From: JAQGMJ01 sp036271855
Lineage (GTDB): Bacteria; Pseudomonadota; Gammaproteobacteria; Burkholderiales; JAEUOS01
Length of the DNA stretch: 19,901 bases
Assembly: GCA_036271855.1 (NCBI GenBank)
Contig: DATAZV010000301.1
Location: 1 to 19,901 of the forward strand
Direction: 5' to 3'
The position numbers and the translations under genes were made by a program. Below, in pieces: positions 7,260-14,149 of the stretch (position 1 is its first letter; each line of letters begins with the position of its first letter). A model generated the notes under the pieces. It was not told where the DNA came from. It saw nothing but the letters and a program-made list of their open reading frames with translations, and searched no databases.

Positions 7260-8417
7260 TTACTTCCAGAACTTCCTGCTCGCAATCCGCGCCCCCTCGG
7301 CCATCGCGCCGAGCTTGGCCCACACCACGTCCGGGTCCACCGCCGCCTGCCCCACCCAGGTGCCGTAACCGCAATCGCTGCCGGCGATCACGTTCTCGCG
7401 CCCGACCAGGTTGGCGTAATGGCCGATGCGCTGCGCGATCAGCTCCGGATGCTCGATGAAATTGGTCTTCGACTCCAGCACACCCGGGATCAGCACCTTG
7501 CCCTCGGGCAGCTTCACCGTTTCGAACAGCGTCCACTCGTGCGCGTGGCGCGGGTTGGCCGCCTCGAAGGAAATCGCATGCGGCCGCGCCGAGAACACGA
7601 TGTCGATGATCTCGGAGAACGCCACGTCGCAATGGTGCGGCCCCTCGTAGTTGCCCCAGCACACGTGCATGCGCAATTGCTCGGGCGGAATATTCGCCAG
7701 CGCGTGGTTCAGCGCCTCCACATGCATTTGCGCGCGCTTGCGGAATTCGGCAGTGGGCAAATCGGCATACTGGATGTGCCGGCCCATCGCCAGGTCCGGG
7801 CAATCGATCTGCAGGGTGATGCCGGCCTTCGCCACCGCCTCGTACTCGTGGCGCATCGCCTCGGCAATCGCGTGCAGGTAGTCTTCTTCGCTCTTGTAGT
7901 AATCGTTGCGAAAGAACAGCGAAATCACCCCCGGCGAAGCCGCGCTCATGAAAGTTTCCTGCGCCGCATCAATACCCTTCACCGCCTTGAAGGCCGCCAG
8001 CAGGTTTTCGGTATCGGTCACCGCCGCCTGCGCATCCACCACCGTGATCGGCGCGTTGCACGCCGGCGTCTTGCGCCGCGAGCGGCCCGGGTCGCCGAAC
8101 ACCTTGCGCTCCAGCACCGGAAAGGCCGCCAGGTCCTGGTACACAAAGGTATTGCCGGTGCCGCCGAATCCGCCCAGGCGGTCCTTGATATACGTGGCGT
8201 AGCTCGGCTTGCTCATCTCGCCGTCGTTCACCAGGTCCACCCCCGCCTTCGCCTGCAGGGCCGCCACCTCGGCCACCGCCGACTTGACGCGCGCCGCCAG
8301 GGCATTGGGCTCCACCGGAATGCCGCTCTCCTTGGCGAACATCATGTCGATCAGGTCCGCCGGGCGCGGCAGGCTGCCGGTGTGCGTGGTGAGAAAACGG
8401 TCGATGCTGCGTTTCAT
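7260..8417 (-). CDS. MetE C-terminal-like zinc methyltransferase-family protein
   Basis: A 385-residue protein of the cobalamin-independent methionine synthase/UROD superfamily, single-domain form. Near the N-terminus is THTGSLPRP, typical of this group. The zinc ligand pattern is visible: H251 and C253 in HVCWGNYEG, a possible glutamate in ISFEAANPRH (E285), and C349 in GSDCGYGT, matching the His/Cys/Glu/Cys set of MetE. AGGAGA precedes ATG 8417, so the longer open frame reaching 8696 is rejected. Stand-alone proteins of this type include archaeal MetE and epoxyalkane:coenzyme M transferases, and many are uncharacterised. Full-length MetE has about 750 residues with an N-terminal half that is absent here. 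Thiol alkyl transfer is likely; the substrate is unknown. Confidence 0.85.
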   Translation of the reverse strand: MKRSIDRFLTTHTGSLPRPADLIDMMFAKESGIPVEPNALAARVKSAVAEVAALQAKAGVDLVNDGEMSKPSYATYIKDRLGGFGGTGNTFVYQDLAAFPVLERKVFGDPGRSRRKTPACNAPITVVDAQAAVTDTENLLAAFKAVKGIDAAQETFMSAASPGVISLFFRNDYYKSEEDYLHAIAEAMRHEYEAVAKAGITLQIDCPDLAMGRHIQYADLPTAEFRKRAQMHVEALNHALANIPPEQLRMHVCWGNYEGPHHCDVAFSEIIDIVFSARPHAISFEAANPRHAHEWTLFETVKLPEGKVLIPGVLESKTNFIEHPELIAQRIGHYANLVGRENVIAGSDCGYGTWVGQAAVDPDVVWAKLGAMAEGARIASRKFWK

Positions 8418-8607
8418 GGCTGTCTCCTGGGGGACGCGCGCTGCTCGCGCATTGCACGACGCGGGGCGCCCGCTATTTGTTCTGGGGTTGCAAGGCTCGC
8501 GGAAGTTTAGCCGATTCCGGATTGACCTCCGCGGCGGATCACCCGGCCGCGGCGCCAAGCCCGCACTTGGGGTAAATTGCGCGACGGAACAATCACAAAA
8601 AGCCGCG

Positions 8608-9159
8608 ATGCCCACGCACTCCCGCCGCCGCCTGCTCATCGCCCTCGCTTTTGCTTCCCAGCTCGCGCCCGTGCTCGCCCAGTCGTCCAAGGTCACCGCA
8701 CCGCCCGGCCTGCTGCTGCTGGCCCGCGGCGGCCCGCTGTGCGGCGAAGGCCACGAGTACTTCGTTCCCGACGGGCGCTACAAACCGCAGGAGATCGACT
8801 GGGCGCGCCAGACCTTCGGCTTCATCTACCTCTACCGCAAGGGCCTCGACTACCCCTACATCCTCGAATACATCGCCGACCAGCCGCTGCCCGCCGGCCA
8901 GGCCGAAGCCCTGTTCAAATCGCCGCCCTACCTCGAATGGCTGGGCAGCAGCGGCCAGGCCGCCATGCGCGAGCTGCGCGTGGCGCGCGAGCTCTACCTC
9001 GGCCACGCCGCCGACATCGAAGCCCGCAACAAGGGCAAGGCCGGCGCCGCCGACAAGCTCCCTGAAGTCGCCGCCCTGCGCCAGACCCGCCGCGCGGCGC
9101 GCGCCTGGCTGATCGAAAAGATGGCGCTGCAGGTGAAGGTGGACAAAACGGCCTGCTAG
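8608..9159 (+). CDS. exported protein of unknown function
   Basis: A 183-residue protein with an N-terminal signal (RRRLLIALAFASQLAPVLAQ, cleavage likely after VLA). The mature part contains GGPLCGEGHEYFVPDGRYK near its start and a helical, charged second half with ARNKGKAGAADKLPEVAALR. It ends in a cysteine (VDKTAC), so with C51 a disulfide is possible. I do not recognise the family. ATG 8608 has only a weak upstream ribosome site; the signal peptide supports this start. It is divergent from the MetE-like gene across 190 bp. Confidence 0.65.
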   Translation: MPTHSRRRLLIALAFASQLAPVLAQSSKVTAPPGLLLLARGGPLCGEGHEYFVPDGRYKPQEIDWARQTFGFIYLYRKGLDYPYILEYIADQPLPAGQAEALFKSPPYLEWLGSSGQAAMRELRVARELYLGHAADIEARNKGKAGAADKLPEVAALRQTRRAARAWLIEKMALQVKVDKTAC

Positions 9160-9365
9160 GGGCGGGCAGGGGTTTCTAGCTGATCCCCTTAGGTCCGCCT
9201 GCGTCGATGAAGCCGCCAGTGTCGCCAATAAGTGTAAGCGGAGGTAAAGATAGGTAAAACCGGGCCGGTGTGGGTGATTTGTTGGCACAGGACGGCAAAA
9301 TCGTTGCAGAATCCGTCAAACACGTAAAACAGCCGTTGCAGCGGCCGACTTCACAGGAGAACACC

Positions 9366-9908
9366 GTGAAACCCATTCACGTATTGCTGGTGGCGGCCCT
9401 CGGCCTGCCGACGCTTGCCGGCGCGCAGACCGTCTTCAAATGGGTCGACGCCAACGGCGTCACCAACTACACCACCACCAAGCCGCCGGCAACGGACCGG
9501 GTGGCGGCCATCAACGCCTCGCCCTCGGCCAATGTCGTGGTGGCCTCGGCCGCCGGTACCGAAGAGGCGCTCTACTGGCGCGAGCGCCGGCAGCGCGAGC
9601 TGGCCAACGACATCAGCGCCTCGCGCGCGCGCCGCGACAATGACGAACTGCGTCAGCAGCTCGCCCGCCAGGCCGCCGCCGACGAGCAGCAGAGCCTGAA
9701 GGCCGAAGAGGCGCGCATGCAGTCCCTCTACGACCAATGCGTGGCGCAGCACCGCATCGACTGCGTCTACGGCAACGACTACAGCAGCGGCTACGGCGTG
9801 CCGGTGCTGGTGGCGGTGAACCGCCGCCCCGGGCATGGCCACGACCACGGCCATACGCCGCCGCCGCACGTCACCCCGCCCGTGCTGATGCGCAAGCTCG
9901 GCTCCTGA
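9366..9908 (+). CDS. DUF4124 domain exported protein with His-rich tail
   Basis: A 180-residue protein. The signal peptide is residues 1-20 (LAGAQ). Directly after it comes the DUF4124 signature VFKWVDANGVTNYTTTKPP, a short beta-rich module common in exported proteobacterial proteins. A long charged helix, possibly coiled coil, follows (about residues 62-125; RERRQRELANDISASRARR). The tail has a Cys pair in QCVAQHRIDC and a His/Gly/Pro-rich segment GHGHDHGHTPPPH that could bind metal. The start is GTG 9366, chosen because CAGGAGA lies just upstream and it yields an intact signal peptide. The function is unknown. Confidence 0.8.
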   Translation: MKPIHVLLVAALGLPTLAGAQTVFKWVDANGVTNYTTTKPPATDRVAAINASPSANVVVASAAGTEEALYWRERRQRELANDISASRARRDNDELRQQLARQAAADEQQSLKAEEARMQSLYDQCVAQHRIDCVYGNDYSSGYGVPVLVAVNRRPGHGHDHGHTPPPHVTPPVLMRKLGS

Positions 9909-9918
9909 AGCCCCCGCC

Positions 9919-9938
9919 GGCGCCCAAGGCCGGGCGCC
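9919..9938. terminator. GC-rich hairpin between convergent genes
   Basis: GGCGCCC (9919-9925) pairs with GGGCGCC (9932-9938) around a six-base loop in the 35-bp gap between the convergent DUF4124 and SRPBCC genes. There is no T-run, so it is only a possible terminator. Confidence 0.4.
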
Positions 9939-9943
9939 CGGCC

Positions 9944-10408
9944 TCAGGCGGTAAAGACTTTTTCCAGCGAGCCGAGCAGCTCGGTCCACCCGGCGGCATG
10001 CCCGTCGCGGCGGTCTTCCGGCAGGCGCTCGTGCGTGATCACCACCTCGGTGATCTTGCCCTCGGGGTGAAACTCCACCGTCACCAGCGAATCCGTCTGG
10101 CCGTCGTGGTACGAATTCCAGGTGAACACCAGGCGCCGCGGCGCCTCGATGACCTGGTAGATGCCGAAATGGTGCGGCGGCCCCGCTGTTCCGCCTTCGC
10201 AACTGCGCGAAGGAATGTGCATCACGATGTCGAACCCGCCGCCCACCCGCGCATCCACCGTCACGGTCGAAAGCATGCTGCCGCTGGCCTCCGGGCGAAA
10301 CCACTGCGCCAGGGCGGCCGGGTCCAGCCAGGCATCGAACAGCTCCTGGGCCGAAGCGGCGATGCGCCGCCTGACGATAACGGTGGGAATGTTGGCGACT
10401 GCGCTCAT
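9944..10408 (-). CDS. SRPBCC/AHSA1-domain protein
   Basis: A 154-residue protein of the START/Bet v1-like SRPBCC superfamily (AHSA1 branch). It opens with IVRRRIAASAQELFDAWLDP, then LAQWFRPEA, GGGFDIVMH, FTWNSYHDGQTDSLVTVEF and the closing helix GWTELLGSLEKVFT, all usual positions for this fold. Its ATG overlaps the stop of the upstream arsR gene in an ATGA (10405-10408), so translation is coupled. ArsR-AHSA1 pairs are frequent in proteobacteria; the SRPBCC protein probably binds a hydrophobic ligand, but neither ligand nor activity can be read here. Confidence 0.88.
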   Translation of the reverse strand: MSAVANIPTVIVRRRIAASAQELFDAWLDPAALAQWFRPEASGSMLSTVTVDARVGGGFDIVMHIPSRSCEGGTAGPPHHFGIYQVIEAPRRLVFTWNSYHDGQTDSLVTVEFHPEGKITEVVITHERLPEDRRDGHAAGWTELLGSLEKVFTA

Positions 10409-10797
10409 GGGCGGTTTCCTTTTTTCGCGGCTTGGCGCCGGTTGATCACAAAATTTTCCAGCGACGCCAGCCGGTCGTCCCAAAACTGGCGGTAGTAATC
10501 GATCCACTGCGCCGCCCCCGCCATCGCCCCGGCGTTGAGCGAAAGCACATGCTCGCGGCCGCGCACCTCGCGGCGCACCAGCGCGGCCCGCTCCAGCATC
10601 TTGATGTGCTTGGAAATCGCGTTCAGCGACAGCGGAAAATCCCCCGCGATCTCGGTCACCCGGGCGTCCGCCAGCGCCAGGCGCGCCAGGATGGCGCGCC
10701 GCGTCGGGTCGGCCATCGCGCTGAAGGCGGCGTCCAGCCCGGCGGTGGCCCGGGTGGCGTTGGCAGGGTTTTTTTGTCCAGGCAGATATTCAACCAT
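10405..10797 (-). CDS. ArsR-family winged-helix transcriptional regulator
   Basis: A 130-residue ArsR/SmtB-type repressor. The first helix ends in ALADPTRR-like AMADPTRRAILARLA (residues 27-41), the recognition region is LSLNAISKHIKMLERAALV, and the wing is REVRGREHVLSLN. No metal-binding Cys motif (ELCVC type) is present, so it is unlikely to sense arsenic and more probably belongs to the group paired with SRPBCC proteins. The start MVEY is family-typical and lies inside a palindrome that is probably its own operator. The frame is open upstream to 11058 but that part is not protein-like. It is cotranscribed and translationally coupled with the SRPBCC gene. Confidence 0.88.
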   Translation of the reverse strand: MVEYLPGQKNPANATRATAGLDAAFSAMADPTRRAILARLALADARVTEIAGDFPLSLNAISKHIKMLERAALVRREVRGREHVLSLNAGAMAGAAQWIDYYRQFWDDRLASLENFVINRRQAAKKGNRP

Positions 10798-10809
10798 GAA
10801 GTTGAATAT
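10786..10809. promoter_or_regulatory. palindromic operator overlapping the arsR start codon
   Basis: ATATTCAAC (10786-10794) and GTTGAATAT (10801-10809) are perfect nine-base arms with a six-base spacer. On the minus strand the arsR ATG occupies the last three spacer bases and the right arm encodes Val-Glu-Tyr. This is a strong candidate for autorepression by the ArsR protein. Confidence 0.7.
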
Positions 10810-10868
10810 AAAGAAAGGTAACGGCGAAGTCAAGCCCTGCCGCGAAGGTCCGTTATTGCAGGGGAATG

Positions 10869-10889
10869 CGCGGGCCGCCCGCGGGCCGC
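10869..10889. repeat. GC-rich palindrome/direct repeat upstream of the binding-protein gene
   Basis: CGCGGGC (10869-10875) and GCCCGCG (10877-10883) form a near-perfect palindrome. The nine-mer GCGGGCCGC occurs twice (10870-10878 and 10881-10889). It lies between the arsR operator and the start of the ABC binding-protein gene; it could be a regulator site or simply GC-rich sequence. Confidence 0.35.
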
Positions 10890-10957
10890 GAACTTGATAA
10901 ACTGGGCGGCTGACGCTGGGGGCTCTCCAGCGTTCATATTTCGAACGAGGAGACCTT

Positions 10958-12151
10958 ATGAGACAAAAAGCAAGCATCCGCGCCGGCATCGCCGCGCTCG
11001 CCCTGGGCCTGGCCCTGCCGGCGGCGGCGCAGACGGTGAAAATCGGCTTTATGAGCACCTACAGCGGCCCCGGCGCCGCCCAGGGCGACCAGCTCGACAA
11101 GGGCGTCAAGCTGTACATGAAGCTCAACGGCAGCAAGCTGCCGCCCGGCGTCAAGGTGGAGATCATCACCCGCGACGACACCGGCCCGAACCCGGACACC
11201 GCCAAGCGCGTGGCGCAGGAGCTGATCGTGCGCGACAAGGTGAATCTCCTCACCGGTTTCGTGTGGACGCCGAACATGGCGGCGATCGCCCCGCTCACCA
11301 CCGAAGCCAAGGTGCCCTACATCAGCATGAACGCGGCCGGCGCCAAGATCATGGTGAACAACCCCTACATGGCGCGCGTCTCCTTCACCCTGTGCCAGTC
11401 GGCGTATCCGCTGGGCCAGTGGGCGGCGAAAAAATACAAGAAGGCCTACACCGCGGTGAGCGATTTCGCCCCCGGCCATGAGGCGGCCGACTGCTTCGCG
11501 CGCGGCTTCAAGGAAGGCGGCGGCACCATGGTCGGCGACGTCAAGATCCCGCTGGCCAACCCCGACTTCGTGCCCTTCATGCAGCGCATCAAGGACGCCA
11601 AGCCCGACGTGCTGTTCGCCTTCAACCCGGCCGGCAAGCAGGCCACCTCGATGATGAAGGCCTTCGGCGACCTCGACCTCGGCAAGGCCGGCATCAAGTA
11701 CATCGGCACCGGCGACATCGTCACCGACGAGGAACTGCAGGGCATGGGCGACGTGGCGCTGGGCGTGGTTTCCGCCCACCACTACTCGGCCAACGCCGAC
11801 CGTCCCGCCAACAAGGCCTTCGTCGCCGCCTACAAGAAGGAGTTCGGCGCCAACCTGTGGCCGGGGTTCATGGCGGTGGACGCCTACGACGCGATGGACG
11901 CGATCTTCCATGTGATCCGCGAGCAAAAGGGCAAGATCGATCCGGACAAGACGATGGAACTGCTGAAAAACTGGAAGAGCAGCGACAGCCCGCGCGGCGC
12001 CTTCGCCATCGACCCGGAAACCCGCGACGTCATCAACCCGGAATACCTGCGCGAAGTGAAAAAGGTCGACGGCCACCTGGCCAACGTCGAAATCGAAACC
12101 CTGAGCACCGGCATCAAGGACCCGCTGAAGGAAATGGACAAGAAGAAGTAA
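10958..12151 (+). CDS. Liv-type ABC transporter periplasmic substrate-binding protein
   Basis: A 397-residue type I periplasmic binding protein (Peripla_BP_6 family). The signal peptide ends AAAQ (about residue 25), then TVKIGFMSTYSGPGAAQGDQ opens lobe 1. DDTGPNPDTAKRVAQELI is the family's cofactor-like loop, YISMNAAGA and FMQRIKDAKPDVLFAF lie in the hinge/lobe regions, and FMAVDAYDAMDAI is in the C-terminal half. ACGAGGAGA precedes ATG 10958. Proteins of this subgroup bind branched-chain amino acids but also amides, urea or aromatic acids, so the ligand is open. The transporter genes follow, but an intrinsic terminator lies between. Confidence 0.9.
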   Translation: MRQKASIRAGIAALALGLALPAAAQTVKIGFMSTYSGPGAAQGDQLDKGVKLYMKLNGSKLPPGVKVEIITRDDTGPNPDTAKRVAQELIVRDKVNLLTGFVWTPNMAAIAPLTTEAKVPYISMNAAGAKIMVNNPYMARVSFTLCQSAYPLGQWAAKKYKKAYTAVSDFAPGHEAADCFARGFKEGGGTMVGDVKIPLANPDFVPFMQRIKDAKPDVLFAFNPAGKQATSMMKAFGDLDLGKAGIKYIGTGDIVTDEELQGMGDVALGVVSAHHYSANADRPANKAFVAAYKKEFGANLWPGFMAVDAYDAMDAIFHVIREQKGKIDPDKTMELLKNWKSSDSPRGAFAIDPETRDVINPEYLREVKKVDGHLANVEIETLSTGIKDPLKEMDKKK

Positions 12152-12162
12152 GCAAGGCTGGC

Positions 12163-12200
12163 AGCCCCCACGCAAGTGCTTTGCGGCGGGGGCTTTTTTT
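12163..12200 (+). terminator. strong intrinsic terminator after the binding-protein gene
   Basis: AGCCCCC (12163-12169) pairs with GGGGGCT (12188-12194), and CGCAA (12171-12175) pairs with TTGCG (12181-12185). Seven T residues follow at 12194-12200. This is a textbook intrinsic terminator, placed inside the transporter gene cluster 12 bp after the stop codon. Confidence 0.88.
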
Positions 12201-12213
12201 ACGCCTCGGCCTT

Positions 12214-12219
12214 TACAAT
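12214..12219 (+). promoter_or_regulatory. possible -10 box upstream of livH
   Basis: TACAAT at 12214-12219 matches five of six bases of the sigma-70 -10 consensus and lies between the terminator and livH. No good -35 box is visible at normal spacing, so the promoter is tentative. Confidence 0.35.
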
Positions 12220-12245
12220 CGGGGTCTGCGGCCCGTTCTTCTGCG

Positions 12246-12287
12246 TTTTTCCGGGTTTTCCCGCATTTTTCCCCGCATTTTCCCGAT
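12246..12287. repeat. pyrimidine-rich imperfect short repeats before livH
   Basis: Three similar units follow each other: TTTTCCCGCA (12256-12265), TTTTTCCCCGCA (12266-12277) and TTTTCCCGAT (12278-12287), with a degenerate TTTTTCCGGG before them. The run ends 15 bp before the livH start. Confidence 0.5.
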
Positions 12288-12302
12288 GGTGCCAGTGCGC
12301 TA

Positions 12303-13178
12303 ATGCAAGCCCTGCTCTCTTCGCTGGTCAGCGTCGCCTTCCACGGCGTGGCCTACGGCATGATCCTCTACGTGATCTCCGTCGGCCTGTCCGTCACCAT
12401 GGGCCTGATGGGCTTCACCAACCTGGCGCACGGCGCCTTCGCGATGGCCGGCGGCTACGTGCTGACCACCTGCCTGTCGCGCTTCAACATCCCGTTTCCG
12501 CTGGCGCTGGCCCTCTCCTTCATCCTGGTGGCGGCGGTCAGCGTGGTGTTCGAGCGCCTGCTGTACTCGCGCCTGTACGGCGCCTCCGAACTGGAGCAGG
12601 TGCTGTTCACCATCGGCCTGATCTTCATGTCGGTGGCCGCCGCGCGCATGGCCTTCGGCACCCTGCAATCGCCGGTGCTGCTGCCGGACTATCTCAAGGG
12701 CCAGATCAGCCTGTTCGGTCGCGACTTTCCGGTCTACCGCGTGTTCCTGATCGTCTTCTCCGGCGGCATCATCGCCACCCTCTGGTTCGGCGTCGAGCGC
12801 ACCCTGTGGGGCGCGATGGTGCGCGCCGCGGTGGACAACCGCCAGATGGCGCAATCGATCGGCATCAACACAAAGCGCCTGTTCACCATCACCTTCGCGG
12901 TGGGCAGCGGCCTGGCGGGCCTGGGCGGCGCGCTGGGCGCCGACATCGTGGCGATCCAGCCGACCTACCCGTTCGAGCAACTGGTGTACTTCCTCATCGT
13001 GGTTTCGGTGGGCGGCCTGGGCAGCCTGCGCGGGCCCTTCATCGCCGCGCTGTTGATCGGCATCACCGACACCGCCTGCAAATACTGGGTGCCCGAGGCG
13101 GGCGCCTTTTTCATCTACGCGGCCACCATCGGCATCCTGCTGTGGCGCCCCGCCGGCCTGTTCGGGAAGCGGACATGA
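12303..13178 (+). CDS. livH: branched-chain amino acid-type ABC permease (LivH family)
   Basis: A 291-residue integral membrane protein with about eight hydrophobic segments. The family hallmark GLSVTMGLMGFTNLAHGAFAMAGGYV is visible at about residues 28-53. The cytoplasmic coupling segment is AAVDNRQMAQSIGINTKRLF (around residues 176-195), followed by the GSGLAGLGGALGAD helix and VVSVGGLGSLRGPF. ATG 12303 has only a weak ribosome site, in contrast to the binding-protein gene. The stop overlaps the next start (ATGA at 13175-13178). It forms the membrane channel with LivM; the symbol reflects family, not proven substrate. Confidence 0.9.
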   Translation: MQALLSSLVSVAFHGVAYGMILYVISVGLSVTMGLMGFTNLAHGAFAMAGGYVLTTCLSRFNIPFPLALALSFILVAAVSVVFERLLYSRLYGASELEQVLFTIGLIFMSVAAARMAFGTLQSPVLLPDYLKGQISLFGRDFPVYRVFLIVFSGGIIATLWFGVERTLWGAMVRAAVDNRQMAQSIGINTKRLFTITFAVGSGLAGLGGALGADIVAIQPTYPFEQLVYFLIVVSVGGLGSLRGPFIAALLIGITDTACKYWVPEAGAFFIYAATIGILLWRPAGLFGKRT

Positions 13179-14149
13179 AACATCCTGTCGGCTACAGCGC
13201 CAAACCGGGCCTGCGCGCCACCGAATACCTGCCGTGGGTCGTCGCCCTCGCAGCCTTTTTCGTGCTGCCCGACTATCTCGCCCTGGGCGCGCGCATCCTT
13301 ACCTACATCCTGTTCGCCCTGTCGCTCGACCTGATTGTCGGCTACGCCGGCATCGTCACCCTCGGGCACGCCGCCTTTTTCGGCAGCGGCGCCTATATCG
13401 CCGGCGTGCTCTCCGCCAAGCTGGGGGTGAACGACCCCATGCTGCAACTGGCCGCGGCCGGGGCCGGCGCCGGCCTGCTCGGCCTGGCCACCGGCGCGGT
13501 GATTTTGCGCACCAGGGCGCTGGCGCAACTGATGCTTACGCTCGCGATTGCCGCGCTCTGCCTGGAAGTGGCCAACAAGGCCAACTCGATCACCGGCGGC
13601 GCCGACGGTTTGTCGGGCGTCACCATCGCCCCCATCCTCGGCCTGTTCAAGTTCGACCTGTACGGCAAGACCGCCTACCTCTGGTGTTTAGCGTCGCTGT
13701 TGATCGGCTGGTGGCTGGTGCGCCGCCTGGTCTATTCGCCCTTCGGCGCCAGCCTCACCGGCATCCGCGACAACAGCGTGCGCATGCAGGCCATCGGCGC
13801 GCCGGTCTACCTGCGCCTGCTGCTGGTCTACACCTTCTCGGCGCTGCTGGCGGGCGTGGCCGGCGCCTTGCTGACCCAAGCCAACCAGTTCGTCGGCCTC
13901 AACGTGCTGGGCTTCGAGCCTTCCGGCGAACTGCTGGTGATGCTGATCCTCGGCGGCGTCGGGCGGATGTACGGCGCCTTCGTCGGGCCGATTGTCTACC
14001 TGATCGCGCAGGACTACCTGGCCAAGCAGTTTCCGGAATACTGGTATTTCGGCATCGGCCTGATGCTGGTGCTGGTGGTGCTGTTCGCCCGCGGCGGGCT
14101 GCTCGGCATCGTCGATGCGGCCTTGGCCCGCCTGCGGAGAAAAGCATGA
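13175..14149 (+). CDS. livM: branched-chain amino acid-type ABC permease (LivM family)
   Basis: A 324-residue membrane protein. It carries the LivM pattern YILFALSLDLIVGYAGIVT, then LGHAAFFGSGAYIAGVLS, a middle IRDNSVRMQAIGAPVYLRLL coupling segment, and the C-terminal LLVMLILGGVGRMYGAFVGP. Translation starts at ATG 13175 within the ATGA overlap with livH and ends in another ATGA overlap with livG, so the three are translationally coupled. It is the second half of the channel. The frame and length are normal for the family. Confidence 0.9.
   Translation: MKHPVGYSAKPGLRATEYLPWVVALAAFFVLPDYLALGARILTYILFALSLDLIVGYAGIVTLGHAAFFGSGAYIAGVLSAKLGVNDPMLQLAAAGAGAGLLGLATGAVILRTRALAQLMLTLAIAALCLEVANKANSITGGADGLSGVTIAPILGLFKFDLYGKTAYLWCLASLLIGWWLVRRLVYSPFGASLTGIRDNSVRMQAIGAPVYLRLLLVYTFSALLAGVAGALLTQANQFVGLNVLGFEPSGELLVMLILGGVGRMYGAFVGPIVYLIAQDYLAKQFPEYWYFGIGLMLVLVVLFARGGLLGIVDAALARLRRKA

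Noticed and set aside
8418..8696. N-terminal extension of the MetE-like gene
   Set aside because: Arg/Pro-rich non-protein-like sequence; the AGGAGA before ATG 8417 and the THTGSLPRP beginning fit the family.
9168..9189. Terminator hairpin after the unknown exported protein (AGGGG/CCCCT)
   Set aside because: Only a five-base stem with a 12-base loop and no T-run; too weak to call.
9282..9312. Sigma-54-like promoter (TGGCAC ... TTGCA)
   Set aside because: The spacing between the GG and GC elements is about 20 bases, not the required 10.
10405..10797. Arsenic-sensing role for the ArsR protein
   Set aside because: No cysteine metal-binding motif, no ars resistance genes nearby, and the partner is an SRPBCC protein.
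10934..12175. Long open frame opposite the ABC binding-protein gene
   Set aside because: A shadow of a GC-rich coding strand: composition rich in His/Gly/Arg/Val with no domain, while the plus strand is a clear Peripla_BP_6 protein.
13234..14145. Apparent fusion frame running into livG from livM
   Set aside because: The upstream part is the out-of-frame shadow of livM; livG starts at the ATGA overlap at 14146.
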